This document shows, in pieces, positions 34,537 through 43,356 of a stretch of 64,000 nucleotides of DNA. Under the pieces are notes generated by a model. That model had not been told where the DNA came from. It searched no databases and was given only the letters and a program-made list of their open reading frames with translations. This DNA comes from Peptoniphilaceae bacterium. Its GTDB lineage: Bacteria; Bacillota; Clostridia; Tissierellales; Peptoniphilaceae. The first letter of the stretch is position 1. Every line of letters begins with the position of its first letter. Location: the NCBI GenBank assembly GCA_030152565.1, contig JASLJE010000047.1, positions 4,063 to 68,062 on the forward strand, written 5' to 3'. Made by a program: the position numbers and the translations under genes.

Positions 34537-35337
34537 TTGAAGATATTTGCAACAGATTTAGACGGAACTTTATTGAACAAGGAACACGGAGTTAGTCCGG
34601 CCAATGTAAGGGCCTTGGAAGAACTGAAGGCCAAGGACTATATGGTGGTTTTTGCCTCTGGTAGGGTTAGTAGCTCTGTAGATTATATTATGCAAAAGGC
34701 AGGCTTAAATGGGTATATAATAGCTAACAATGGAGCCTTGGTTTTGGATGAAAATAAAAATATTGTCCATGACAGCCCTCTAAGCTATGATAAAATAAAA
34801 AGAGTTACAGATATTGCCAAATCAGAAGAAGTTTACTTCCACATGTATGACAGGGATACCTTCTATAGCAATAAGTTCTGGAAGGAAAGAGTTGATCATC
34901 TTTTAACTGAAGATGGCAGCTACCAGATAGAAATATTGATAGAAGAAGATATTTTAAGCTACTTGGAAGAAAAGAAGGTTTCAGTCTATAAGATTCAATT
35001 AACTGTTCCTGTTGAAAAACAAGAGGCCTTATTTGAAAAATTAAAAGACCTTGACGGACTTTATATAGCCAAGTCAGGGGACACCTATATAGAGGTAATG
35101 AGTGAAGGAGTTAACAAGTGGGAGGGAATCCAGGCCGTTGTCAACCACAAGAAGCTTAAGCCTTCCCAAGTTGTTACCATAGGAGACTTTGATAACGACA
35201 TACCTATGATAGAGGCAGCAGACCTGGGAATCGCCATGGGAAATGCCAATGAAAAGGTTAAGGCAGTTGCAGACTATGTAACTCTTACAAATGTGGAGGA
35301 CGGTTTCGCAAGAGCTGTAGAATATATAAATAAATAA
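34537..35337 (+). CDS. Cof-type HAD-superfamily sugar-phosphate or flavin phosphatase
   Basis: HAD phosphatase of the Cof/YidA group (266 aa). The nucleophile motif is DLDGTLL (about residues 7-13), motif II lies in VFASGR, and the C-terminal motif is VTIGDFDNDIPMIEAA. The substrate is not predictable. The start is TTG, well supported by AGGAGG (34526-34531) six bases upstream and just after the csoR stop. Confidence 0.9.
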   Translation: MKIFATDLDGTLLNKEHGVSPANVRALEELKAKDYMVVFASGRVSSSVDYIMQKAGLNGYIIANNGALVLDENKNIVHDSPLSYDKIKRVTDIAKSEEVYFHMYDRDTFYSNKFWKERVDHLLTEDGSYQIEILIEEDILSYLEEKKVSVYKIQLTVPVEKQEALFEKLKDLDGLYIAKSGDTYIEVMSEGVNKWEGIQAVVNHKKLKPSQVVTIGDFDNDIPMIEAADLGIAMGNANEKVKAVADYVTLTNVEDGFARAVEYINK

Positions 35338-35346
35338 GAGGTAGAG

Positions 35347-35811
35347 ATGTTAAATATTGTTTTATTAGAGCCAGAAATTCCCTATAACACAGCCAATATA
35401 GGAAGGACATGTTATTTAACCAAGACTAGGCTACACCTGATAAGGCCCTTGGGCTTTATCCTTTCAGATAAGAACTTGAGAAGGATAGGTTTAGACTATT
35501 GGAAGGACGTAGACTTACTTGTTCATGACTCCTATCAAGACTTTCTAGACTATGCCAAGGGGCATACTATTTATATGGCAACTAGCAAGGCTAAGAAATA
35601 TTACACAGAAGTCAACTATAAGGATGGAGACTTTATTATGTTTGGCAAGGAATCCAAGGGAATAGATAAAGAAATACTAGAGGCCAATAAGGACCATGCT
35701 ATTAAGGTTCAGATGAGATCTGATAGCGACAGGTCACTAAACCTGTCCAATACAGCGGCCATAATTCTTTATGAAGGGCTAAGACAATTAGGATTTAAAG
35801 AGATGGATTAA
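35347..35811 (+). CDS. trmL: tRNA (cytidine(34)-2'-O)-methyltransferase
   Basis: SPOUT-fold methyltransferase that modifies the wobble base of tRNA-Leu. Conserved parts: LEPEIPYNTANIGRTC (about 6-21), MFGKESKGID, and SLNLSNTAAIILYE, which forms the knotted SAM site. Length (154 aa) is that of TrmL/CspR. It is nine bases after the HAD gene. Confidence 0.92.
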   Translation: MLNIVLLEPEIPYNTANIGRTCYLTKTRLHLIRPLGFILSDKNLRRIGLDYWKDVDLLVHDSYQDFLDYAKGHTIYMATSKAKKYYTEVNYKDGDFIMFGKESKGIDKEILEANKDHAIKVQMRSDSDRSLNLSNTAAIILYEGLRQLGFKEMD

Positions 35812-35831
35812 TTATTAGGAAGGAGAATACA

Positions 35832-36761
35832 ATGATTTATGACGTTATAATATTAGGAAGTGGACCGGCAGGCTTATCAGCTGCCATTTATGCAGCTAGG
35901 GCAAACTTATCAACCCTAGTTATAGAAAAAGGAAATATAGGTGGACAAATATCCCTTACTACCAGTGTGGATAACTACCCTGGTTTAGACTATAATCCAA
36001 CAGGCTTTGACATGTCTGAAAGAATGTGGAACCAGGCTGAAAAGTTTGGAGCAATGAAGGTTTTAGATGAAATAGTTGACTTGGACTTGGAAGGTGATGT
36101 TAAAACACTTAAGTCTAAGGATAAGACATATGAAGCTAAAACTGTAATCTTGGCTACAGGAGCCAACCCTAGAGAATTGGGAGTTCCAGGAGAAAAAGAA
36201 TTTACTGGCAAGGGAGTTGCCTACTGTGCCACATGTGATGGACCTTTCTATACAGATTTAGAGGTATATGTTGTAGGTGGGGGAGATGCTGCCATAGAAG
36301 AAGCAATCTTTTTAACTAAGTTTGCCAGAAAGGTAAATGTTCTTTATAGGGGAGATAGCTTAAGGGCTGCCAAGTCTATACAAGACAAGGCCTTTGCCAA
36401 TGACAAGATTGAAATCTTCTACAATAGGGAAGTAAAGGAAATTTATGGAGACATGGCTGTTAATAAGATGAAGATACTAAACAACAAGACTGGTGAAGAA
36501 TACTTTGTGGAAACCAGTGGAGAAGATAGTGACTTTGGAGTGTTTATCTTTATAGGTTACCTACCAAACACAGGTTTGTTTGACGGCATGATAGACATGG
36601 ACAAGGGCTATATAGTAACTGACGAAAATATGGCTACTAACATAGCAGGAGTATATGCTGTTGGTGACATGAGAAAGAAGAGAACTAGACAGGTTGTAAC
36701 AGCTGCAGCAGATGGTGCTATAGGTGCTATTTCCGCAGAAAAATATTTAGAGAGCAAATAA
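35832..36761 (+). CDS. trxB: thioredoxin reductase
   Basis: Flavoenzyme that reduces thioredoxin. The FAD site GSGPAGLSAAIYAARA (about 10-25), redox-active CATC (in VAYCATCDGPFY), NAD(P)-binding GGGDAAIEEA and C-terminal FAD motif AVGDMRKKRTRQVVTAAADG are present. Length (309 aa) is normal. Thioredoxin itself is not in the window. Confidence 0.94.
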   Translation: MIYDVIILGSGPAGLSAAIYAARANLSTLVIEKGNIGGQISLTTSVDNYPGLDYNPTGFDMSERMWNQAEKFGAMKVLDEIVDLDLEGDVKTLKSKDKTYEAKTVILATGANPRELGVPGEKEFTGKGVAYCATCDGPFYTDLEVYVVGGGDAAIEEAIFLTKFARKVNVLYRGDSLRAAKSIQDKAFANDKIEIFYNREVKEIYGDMAVNKMKILNNKTGEEYFVETSGEDSDFGVFIFIGYLPNTGLFDGMIDMDKGYIVTDENMATNIAGVYAVGDMRKKRTRQVVTAAADGAIGAISAEKYLESK

Positions 36762-36763
36762 AG

Positions 36764-36790
36764 AAGAATCCCCTAGGGGATTCTTTTCTT
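36764..36790. terminator. bidirectional terminator between trxB and mgsA
   Basis: Palindromic stem AAGAATCCCC / GGGGATTCTT with a TA centre, followed by T-rich sequence. It lies between convergent genes. Confidence 0.88.
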
Positions 36791-37157
36791 ATAGATAAGC
36801 TAATATTAGATTGGCCGTTGAACAGTTCATGGCAACGGGTATATCGTAAAGGACAGCTATTCTTAGCAAGGCCTTAACATCAGGGTCATGGGGTTGGGCC
36901 TCTAGTGGGTCCCAGAAAAATACTAAAACGTCAATTTCCTTATTGGCGATGGCAGCACCTATTTCCTGATCTCCTCCATAGGGTCCACTTAAGTAAGACT
37001 TAATTTCTACGCCAATCTTATCCCTAATTAGAGAAGATGTTGTTCCAGTACCTGATAAATTATGATTTTTTAAGAGCTCTTTGTTAGTGTTTGCCCAAGA
37101 TAATAGTTGTTCTTTTTTATGGTCGTGGGCCACTAAACATATGTTTTTTTTATTCAT
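36789..37157 (-). CDS. mgsA: methylglyoxal synthase
   Basis: Converts dihydroxyacetone phosphate to methylglyoxal and phosphate, a bypass used when triose phosphates pile up. The 122-aa protein has the SGTGTTSSLI phosphate-binding region, the catalytic Asp motif GPYGGDQEIGA (about 59-69) and FFWDPLEAQPHDPDVKALLR. It diverges from the gap operon, which consumes the same triose pool, and a LacI-family-type operator lies over its promoter. Confidence 0.95.
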   Translation of the reverse strand: MNKKNICLVAHDHKKEQLLSWANTNKELLKNHNLSGTGTTSSLIRDKIGVEIKSYLSGPYGGDQEIGAAIANKEIDVLVFFWDPLEAQPHDPDVKALLRIAVLYDIPVAMNCSTANLILAYL

Positions 37158-37192
37158 TTGCTACCTCCCAATAGATTTAACAATATCTTAAC

Positions 37193-37206
37193 AGAAAACG
37201 TTTTCA
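37193..37206. promoter_or_regulatory. cre-like operator
   Basis: AGAAAACGTTTTCA contains a perfect 12-bp palindrome GAAAACGTTTTC and matches the CcpA/LacI-family consensus TGWAANCGNTNWCA at all but the first base. It lies just downstream of the probable mgsA -10 box, a repressing position. Confidence 0.7.
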
Positions 37207-37207
37207 A

Positions 37208-37236
37208 AGTATAGGGTTAGTTAAAAATTTAATTAA
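37208..37236 (-). promoter_or_regulatory. probable promoter of mgsA
   Basis: On the minus strand TTAATT (37236-37231), 17 bp, TATACT (37213-37208). The -35 box is weak; the cre-like site follows immediately. Confidence 0.55.
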
Positions 37237-37249
37237 ATACCTATAAATA

Positions 37250-37278
37250 TTGAAAATAAGATGTCCCTATAGTATACT
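37250..37278 (+). promoter_or_regulatory. promoter of the glycolytic operon
   Basis: TTGAAA (37250-37255), 17-bp spacer, TATACT (37273-37278). It gives a leader of about 105 bases before gap. Confidence 0.8.
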
Positions 37279-37313
37279 TATATTGTAAAAATAATAATAA
37301 TTTGATTTTTTTA

Positions 37314-37362
37314 CGGTATATAACCTATGGATAGTCTACAAATGGTCAAGGTACATATATCG
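37314..37362 (+). promoter_or_regulatory. hairpin in the gap 5' leader
   Basis: CGGTATAT pairs with ATATATCG (eight pairs including one G-U), and ACCT pairs with AGGT after a small internal loop, around a 22-base loop. It could stabilise the mRNA or be bound by a regulator; no CggR gene is present nearby. Confidence 0.45.
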
Positions 37363-37390
37363 CAAAACAAAAGCCAATAGGAGGAATAAT

Positions 37391-38389
37391 ATGAAAGTAG
37401 CATTAAATGGTTTTGGTAGAATTGGTAGAGATGTCGTAAGACAAATTTTTGAAAATGACGTAAAAGAATTTGAATTGGTTGCAATAAACAACCCTGGAGA
37501 TATAAACACTTCAGCTAGATTATTCAAATACGATTCACTATATGGTAAATTTAACGGAACATTTGAAGTTAAAGATGATGCCTATATAATCAACGGTAAA
37601 GAAGTAAAATATTTAAGTGATAGAGATCCACTAAACTTACCTTGGGAAGAATTAGGAGTAGATATAGTTATCGACTCAACAGGAGTTTTCACAGATAGAG
37701 ATGGAGCTTCAAAACATATCCAAGCAGGAGCTAAAAAAGTTGTTATTACAGCACCAGCTAAAAATGAAGACATTACAATAGTAATGGGTGTTAACGATAA
37801 GGATTACGATCCAGCTAAACACAACATTATTTCAAACGCTTCATGTACAACAAACTGTTTAGCACCATTAACAAAAGTTTTATTAAGCGAATTTGGTGTT
37901 AAAAGAGGTTTAATGACAACTATTCACGCATATACAAATGACCAAAATATTCATGACAATGCTCATAAAGACGCTAGAAGAGCAAGAGCAGCAGCATTAT
38001 CAATGATTCCTACAACTACAGGAGCAGCTAAAGCAGTTGCTAGAGTATTACCACAAGTTGAAGGTAAATTAACTGGATACGCAGTACGTGTTCCAACACC
38101 TACAGTATCATTAGTTGACTTAACAGTTGAATTAGAAAAAGAAGCAACAGTTGAAGAAATCAACGCAGCAGTTAAAAAAGCTTCAGAAAATGAATTAAAG
38201 GGAATCTTAGGATACGAAGAAGAACCATTAGTATCAATTGACTTCCAACAAGATCCTAGATCATCAATCTTTGATCCAGCTTTAACTTTAACAATGGGTA
38301 ACTTAGCAAAAGTTGTTTCATGGTATGATAACGAATGGGGATATTCAAACAGAGTTGTTGACTTGGTAAAAATGATTGCAACAAAATAG
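37391..38389 (+). CDS. gap: glyceraldehyde-3-phosphate dehydrogenase
   Basis: Oxidises glyceraldehyde-3-phosphate to 1,3-bisphosphoglycerate with NAD. NAD motif NGFGRIGRDV (residues 5-14), catalytic C152 in SNASCTTNCLAPL, and WYDNEWGYSNRV at the end. Length (332 aa) is normal. Codons are strongly biased to A/T-ending forms (TTA, AGA, GAA), as in rplU and eno, fitting very high expression. First gene of gap-pgk-tpiA-gpmI-eno, but separated from pgk by a stable hairpin. Confidence 0.97.
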   Translation: MKVALNGFGRIGRDVVRQIFENDVKEFELVAINNPGDINTSARLFKYDSLYGKFNGTFEVKDDAYIINGKEVKYLSDRDPLNLPWEELGVDIVIDSTGVFTDRDGASKHIQAGAKKVVITAPAKNEDITIVMGVNDKDYDPAKHNIISNASCTTNCLAPLTKVLLSEFGVKRGLMTTIHAYTNDQNIHDNAHKDARRARAAALSMIPTTTGAAKAVARVLPQVEGKLTGYAVRVPTPTVSLVDLTVELEKEATVEEINAAVKKASENELKGILGYEEEPLVSIDFQQDPRSSIFDPALTLTMGNLAKVVSWYDNEWGYSNRVVDLVKMIATK

Positions 38390-38397
38390 ATAATTAA

Positions 38398-38420
38398 AAG
38401 CCCAGTCCTTGACTGGGCTT
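38398..38420 (+). terminator. intergenic hairpin after gap, lacking a T run
   Basis: Perfect ten-bp stem AAGCCCAGTC / GACTGGGCTT with a CTT loop, followed by ATATTAACC rather than Ts. It is more likely a partial terminator or an mRNA-stability or processing element than a full stop, letting gap exceed the downstream genes. Confidence 0.6.
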
Positions 38421-38439
38421 ATATTAACCGGAGGAAGAT

Positions 38440-39633
38440 ATGAAAAAGACACTTAAAGATATAGATGTAAAGGGCAAAAAGGTTTTAGTAAGAGTGGACT
38501 TCAACGTTCCAATGTCTAAAACTAATCCTGGAGAAATAACTGACGATAGCAGAATTAGAGCAGCTTTACCAACAATTAACTACTTAATTGAAAACGGTGG
38601 TAAAGTTATTTTAATGAGTCACTTGGGCAGACCAAAGGGAGAAGCTAAAAAAGAATTTTCATTAGAACCAGTTAGTAAAAGATTATCAGAATTATTAGAT
38701 CAAGATGTTAAATTCTTAGCGTCAGATCTTGTTGTAGATCAAGACGTAAAAAAATCAGTTGAAGAATTAGAGCAAGGCCAAGTTGCCTTACTTGAAAATA
38801 CAAGATATAGAAAAGAAGAAACAAAAAATGGTGAAGACTTCGCTAAAGAATTAGCTTCACTAGGAGATGTTTTTGTTAATGATGCCTTTGGTACATCCCA
38901 TAGGGCACACGCTTCAAACGTTGGAGTGTCAAGTATTATACCATCAGCACTAGGCTTTTTAGTTGAAAAAGAAGTAACTGTTATGGGTAAGGCTTTAGAC
39001 AATCCAGAAAGACCTTTCGTAGCTATTCTAGGTGGTGCTAAGGTATCAGACAAGATAGGCGTTATTGAAAACTTGTTAGAAAAGGTAGATACTATTCTTA
39101 TAGGTGGTGGTATGGCCTATACCTTCCTTAAGGCTCAAGGCAAAGAAATTGGCCTATCCTTACTAGAGGAAGACAAGATGGACCTATCTTTAGAATTAAT
39201 CGAAAAGGCTAAGGCTAAGGGCGTGAGAATATTACTTCCTATAGATGGTGTAATAGCTCAAGATATTAGCGAAGATGCAGTAACAAAAGTAGTAGATATT
39301 GATTCAATTCCGAAAGATTGGGAATCATTAGATATAGGACCTAAGACAGCAGAAATTTTTGCAGAAGAAGTTAGAAATGCAAAAACAGTTGTATGGAATG
39401 GTCCAATGGGAGTTTTTGAAGTTAAACCATTTGCCAATGGAACCTATACAGTTGCTAAGGCCTTAACAGAATGTAAGGGCACAACTATAGTAGGTGGTGG
39501 AGACAGTGCATTAGCTGTTGAAACTGCAGGTTATAAAGATCAAATAACACATGTATCCACAGGTGGAGGAGCTTCACTAGAATTCTTAGAAGGTAAGGAA
39601 TTACCTGGTATTTCAGCAATCGAAGACAAATAA
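38440..39633 (+). CDS. pgk: phosphoglycerate kinase
   Basis: Makes ATP from 1,3-bisphosphoglycerate. Motifs VRVDFNVPM (about 21-29), LMSHLGRPKGE, NDAFGTSHRAHAS, ILGGAKVSDKI and GGGDSALAVE are diagnostic. Length (397 aa) is normal. The ribosome binding site CGGAGGA follows the hairpin. A 13-bp gap leads to tpiA. Confidence 0.97.
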   Translation: MKKTLKDIDVKGKKVLVRVDFNVPMSKTNPGEITDDSRIRAALPTINYLIENGGKVILMSHLGRPKGEAKKEFSLEPVSKRLSELLDQDVKFLASDLVVDQDVKKSVEELEQGQVALLENTRYRKEETKNGEDFAKELASLGDVFVNDAFGTSHRAHASNVGVSSIIPSALGFLVEKEVTVMGKALDNPERPFVAILGGAKVSDKIGVIENLLEKVDTILIGGGMAYTFLKAQGKEIGLSLLEEDKMDLSLELIEKAKAKGVRILLPIDGVIAQDISEDAVTKVVDIDSIPKDWESLDIGPKTAEIFAEEVRNAKTVVWNGPMGVFEVKPFANGTYTVAKALTECKGTTIVGGGDSALAVETAGYKDQITHVSTGGGASLEFLEGKELPGISAIEDK

Positions 39634-39646
39634 TTAGGAGGAAGCA

Positions 39647-40393
39647 ATGAGAAAACCAATTATAGCAGGAAACTGGAAGATGAATAAATCAGTTTCTGAA
39701 GCCAAAGAATTAATTAAACAAATTAGAGATATAGACTTAAATCCTGAAGTAGAAGCAGTAATTTGTACGCCAGCAATTGACCTACAAACAGCTGTAGAAT
39801 TAACGAAGGGAACAAATGTAAAAGTTGGAGCTCAAAATATGTATTTTGAAGAAAGTGGAGCTTTTACAGGTGAAATATCACCAACAATGTTAACTGACCT
39901 AGGTGTAGAATACGTAGTATTAGGCCACTCAGAAAGAAGAGAATACTTCCATGAAGATGACTCTTTAATAAACAAAAAAGTATTATCAGCTCTAGCTCAT
40001 AATCTTGTACCAATCCTTTGCGTTGGCGAAACTCTTGAGGAAAGAGAAGCTGGCAAGGAAAAAGACAAGGTTAAGGGACAAATAGTTGAAAATTTAAAAG
40101 ATGTTAAGGCTGAAGAGTTTGACAAGGTTGTTATAGCTTATGAACCAATTTGGGCTATAGGAACTGGTAAGACTGCTTCCTCAGACGACGCAGAAGAAAT
40201 GTGTGCCTATATAAGAGAATTAATCGCTGATAACTTTGGTAAGGATGCAGCTGATAAGGTTCGTTTACAATACGGTGGTTCAGTAAAACCTAACAATGTT
40301 AAAGAATTAATGGCTAAGCCTAATGTTGATGGTGCTTTAGTTGGTGGAGCTAGTTTAGAAGCAGAAAGTTTTGGAGCTTTAGTAAATTATTAA
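39647..40393 (+). CDS. tpiA: triosephosphate isomerase
   Basis: Interconverts dihydroxyacetone phosphate and glyceraldehyde-3-phosphate. N-terminal GNWKMNKS with the catalytic lysine, GHSERRE with the histidine, and the catalytic glutamate in AYEPIWAIGTG. Length 248 aa. Dihydroxyacetone phosphate is also the substrate of the divergent mgsA. Confidence 0.97.
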   Translation: MRKPIIAGNWKMNKSVSEAKELIKQIRDIDLNPEVEAVICTPAIDLQTAVELTKGTNVKVGAQNMYFEESGAFTGEISPTMLTDLGVEYVVLGHSERREYFHEDDSLINKKVLSALAHNLVPILCVGETLEEREAGKEKDKVKGQIVENLKDVKAEEFDKVVIAYEPIWAIGTGKTASSDDAEEMCAYIRELIADNFGKDAADKVRLQYGGSVKPNNVKELMAKPNVDGALVGGASLEAESFGALVNY

Positions 40394-40411
40394 TTAAAAA
40401 AGGTGATTATG

Positions 40412-41953
40412 ATGAAAAAAAGAGTAATGTTATTGATAATGGATGGTTGGGGAATCGGTAAAGACTATCCAGGAAATGCAATAAAATTAGCTGACACACC
40501 AAACGTAGACAGATTGACCAAGAACTACCCTTATACAGAAATCGCAGCAAGCGGTTTAGATGTAGGCCTTCCAGAAGGTCAAATGGGTAACTCTGAAGTA
40601 GGTCACTTAAATATTGGTGCAGGAAGAATCGTGTACCAAGATTTAACCTTGATAACCAAGGAAATTGAAGAAGGAAACTTCTTTGAAAACCAAGCCCTAT
40701 TAAAGGCTGTAAATAAGGCTAAGGAAAACAAGTCTAAATTACACATTTTAGGCTTAGTATCTAAGGGGGGAGTTCACTCTCACCTAGACCACTTATTTGC
40801 CCTATTAGAACTTGCCAAGAGGAATAACTTGGAAGAAGTATATGTTCATGCCTTCTTAGATGGTAGGGATGTTTCTCCTTTCTCAGCCCAAGATGATATT
40901 AGGGAACTTGAAGAAAAGATGGAAGAAATAGGAGTTGGTAAAGTAGCTTCTGTAACAGGAAGATACTATGCCATGGACAGGGACAATAGATGGGACAGAG
41001 TTGAAAAAGCATATGACGCCATGCTATTGGGCGAAGGAAAACATACAAGTGATGTTGTAGCTTCAATAAAGGAAGAATATGAGAACAAGATAACTGATGA
41101 ATTTATGACTCCAACAGTTGTGGTTGAAGACGACAAACCAGTAGCAACTATTGATGACAATGACTCAGTAATCTTCTTAAACTTTAGACCAGACAGGGCT
41201 AGGGAAATAACCAGAGCCTTAGTAGATGAAGACTTTAAGGGATTTGACAGGAAGAAAAAGGTTAATACAACCTATGTTTGTATGACCCAATATGACAAGA
41301 CTATTGAAAATGTAGATATGGCATATCCTCCAAAGTCAGTTAAAAATACCTTGGGTGAGGTAATTGCTAACGAAGGATTAAAACAATTAAGAATCGCGGA
41401 AACTGAAAAGTATGCCCATGTAACCTTCTTCTTTAATGGTGGCGTAGAAGAACCAGAAAAAAATGAAGAAAGAATCTTAATTCCTTCACCAAAAGTAGCA
41501 ACTTATGACCTTAAACCAGAAATGTCAGCTAAGGAAGTAAAAGAAGCAGTATTAGAAAAAATAAATGCACAAGATCCAGATTTAATTATCTTAAACTTTG
41601 CCAATCCAGATATGGTAGGCCATACTGGTATAATAGAAGCTGAAATAAAGGCTATAGAAACGGTTGATAAGGCTGTTGGAGAAATAGCAGAAGCTACTCT
41701 AGCAAATGGCTACGATTTATTTATAACTGCAGACCATGGAAATGGTGAACAACTAATAGATTATACAACTGAAAAACCTTTCACAGCACATACTACAAAT
41801 CCAGTGCCATTAATCTATGTAACAAATGATAAAAATGTTAAATTACAAGATAAGGGTGGTAGATTATCAGATTTAGCACCTACAATGCTTGAAGTATTAA
41901 ATATAGAAAAACCTGAAGAAATGACAGGTAGAAGCTTAATTATTAGGGGGTAA
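40412..41953 (+). CDS. gpmI: 2,3-bisphosphoglycerate-independent phosphoglycerate mutase
   Basis: Manganese-dependent mutase of the alkaline phosphatase superfamily. LIMDGWG (metal ligand D), MGNSEVGHLNIGAGR with the phosphorylated serine, HAFLDGRDV, and ADHGNGEQ near the end are present. ATG 40412 is best spaced from AAAGG (40399-40403); ATG 40409 and GTG 40403 are alternatives. About 513 aa, normal. Confidence 0.96.
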   Translation: MKKRVMLLIMDGWGIGKDYPGNAIKLADTPNVDRLTKNYPYTEIAASGLDVGLPEGQMGNSEVGHLNIGAGRIVYQDLTLITKEIEEGNFFENQALLKAVNKAKENKSKLHILGLVSKGGVHSHLDHLFALLELAKRNNLEEVYVHAFLDGRDVSPFSAQDDIRELEEKMEEIGVGKVASVTGRYYAMDRDNRWDRVEKAYDAMLLGEGKHTSDVVASIKEEYENKITDEFMTPTVVVEDDKPVATIDDNDSVIFLNFRPDRAREITRALVDEDFKGFDRKKKVNTTYVCMTQYDKTIENVDMAYPPKSVKNTLGEVIANEGLKQLRIAETEKYAHVTFFFNGGVEEPEKNEERILIPSPKVATYDLKPEMSAKEVKEAVLEKINAQDPDLIILNFANPDMVGHTGIIEAEIKAIETVDKAVGEIAEATLANGYDLFITADHGNGEQLIDYTTEKPFTAHTTNPVPLIYVTNDKNVKLQDKGGRLSDLAPTMLEVLNIEKPEEMTGRSLIIRG

Positions 41954-41960
41954 TAGAATT

Positions 41961-43244
41961 ATGGGAATGATTATTGATTTATATGCAAGAGAAGTATTGG
42001 ATTCAAGAGCTAATCCAACAATTGAAGTTGAAGTAATAACTGACGAAGGTGGTTTTGGTAGAGCTATGGTTCCATCAGGAGCATCTACTGGCCAATTCGA
42101 AGCTGTAGAATTAAGAGATGGCGAAGACAGATACCTAGGTAAGGGTGTTTTAAATGCTGTTGATAATGTAAACACAGTTATAGCTGAAGAATTAATTGGT
42201 TGGGACGTTTTTGATCAAGTGGGTATTGATAACTTTATGATCGAATTAGACGGAACTCACAACAAGGCTAAATTAGGAGCTAACGCAATCTTAGGAGTTT
42301 CTTTAGCAGTAGCTAGAGCAGCTGCAGATGAACTTGGTATGCCTTTATATGAATACATTGGTGGATTCAACGGTAAGACTCTTCCAGTTCCTATGATGAA
42401 CATCTTAAACGGTGGAGAACATGCTGATAATAACGTGGATATCCAAGAATTCATGATTATGCCAGTTGGAGCTGAAACATTTGCTCAAGCTTTACAAATG
42501 GGAGCTGAAATTTTCCATAACTTAAGAAAAGTTTTACAAGAAAAAGGCCATGCTACTGGTGTGGGTGACGAAGGTGGATTCGCTCCAAACCTAAGCTCAA
42601 ACGAAGAAGCATTAGAAACTATAGTAGCTGCAATTGAAAAAGCTGGCTACAAGGCTGGAGATGACGTGAGAATCGCTTTAGACGTTGCTTCATCAGAAAT
42701 GTATGAAGACGGAAAATACAACTTCAAGGGTGAAGGCGTTGTAAGAACAAGAGAAGAAATGGTTGCTTGGTATGAAGAATTAACTGATAAATACCCAATC
42801 ATATCAATAGAAGACGGTCTTGACGAAGAAGATTGGGACGGTTGGAAATTATTAACTGATAAGTTAGGTAAGAAAGTACAATTAGTTGGTGATGACTTAT
42901 TCGTAACTAATACCGAAAGATTAGAAAAAGGTATTGAATTAGGAGTTGCAAACTCAATCTTAATCAAGGTTAACCAAATCGGTACTTTAACTGAAACTTT
43001 AGACGCTGTTGAAATGGCTAAAAAAGCTGGTTACACTGCAGTAATTTCACATAGATCAGGTGAAACTGAAGATACAACTATAGCTGACATTGCAGTAGCT
43101 TTAAACGCTGGTCAAATTAAGACTGGTGCTCCATCAAGAACAGACAGAGTTGCTAAGTACAATCAATTATTAAGAATTGAAGACTTCTTAGGAGACAACA
43201 GTAAATTTGATGGTATTAAGAGTTTCTACAACATTAGAAAGTAA
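41961..43244 (+). CDS. eno: enolase
   Basis: Dehydrates 2-phosphoglycerate to phosphoenolpyruvate. AREVLDSRANPTIEVEV at the N-terminus, GDEGGFAPN, QLVGDDLFVTN, the catalytic lysine in ILIKVNQIGTLTE, and SHRSGETEDTTIAD are all intact. Length 427 aa. Last gene of the glycolytic operon, seven bases after gpmI, followed by a strong terminator. Confidence 0.97.
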   Translation: MGMIIDLYAREVLDSRANPTIEVEVITDEGGFGRAMVPSGASTGQFEAVELRDGEDRYLGKGVLNAVDNVNTVIAEELIGWDVFDQVGIDNFMIELDGTHNKAKLGANAILGVSLAVARAAADELGMPLYEYIGGFNGKTLPVPMMNILNGGEHADNNVDIQEFMIMPVGAETFAQALQMGAEIFHNLRKVLQEKGHATGVGDEGGFAPNLSSNEEALETIVAAIEKAGYKAGDDVRIALDVASSEMYEDGKYNFKGEGVVRTREEMVAWYEELTDKYPIISIEDGLDEEDWDGWKLLTDKLGKKVQLVGDDLFVTNTERLEKGIELGVANSILIKVNQIGTLTETLDAVEMAKKAGYTAVISHRSGETEDTTIADIAVALNAGQIKTGAPSRTDRVAKYNQLLRIEDFLGDNSKFDGIKSFYNIRK

Positions 43245-43259
43245 TTAAGTTTTAATATA

Positions 43260-43296
43260 AATATAGACAGAAGGGATTCTGTCTATATTTTTTATT
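43260..43296 (+). terminator. terminator of the glycolytic operon
   Basis: Perfect 13-bp stem AATATAGACAGAA / TTCTGTCTATATT, GGGA loop and a T-rich tail. The tail runs into the guaB -35 box. Confidence 0.93.
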
Positions 43297-43323
43297 TGAT
43301 AAAGCTAATTTCTATGTTATAAT
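43296..43323 (+). promoter_or_regulatory. promoter of guaB
   Basis: TTGATA (43296-43301), 16-bp spacer, TATAAT (43318-43323). The leader is only about 27 bases, too short for a purine riboswitch. Confidence 0.85.
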
Positions 43324-43356
43324 AAGACAAATATAAGAAAACTACGGGAGGTTATG

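Noticed and set aside
43324..43356. Possible purine riboswitch before guaB
   Set aside because: The leader is only about 27 bases after a clear promoter, too short for a purine aptamer.
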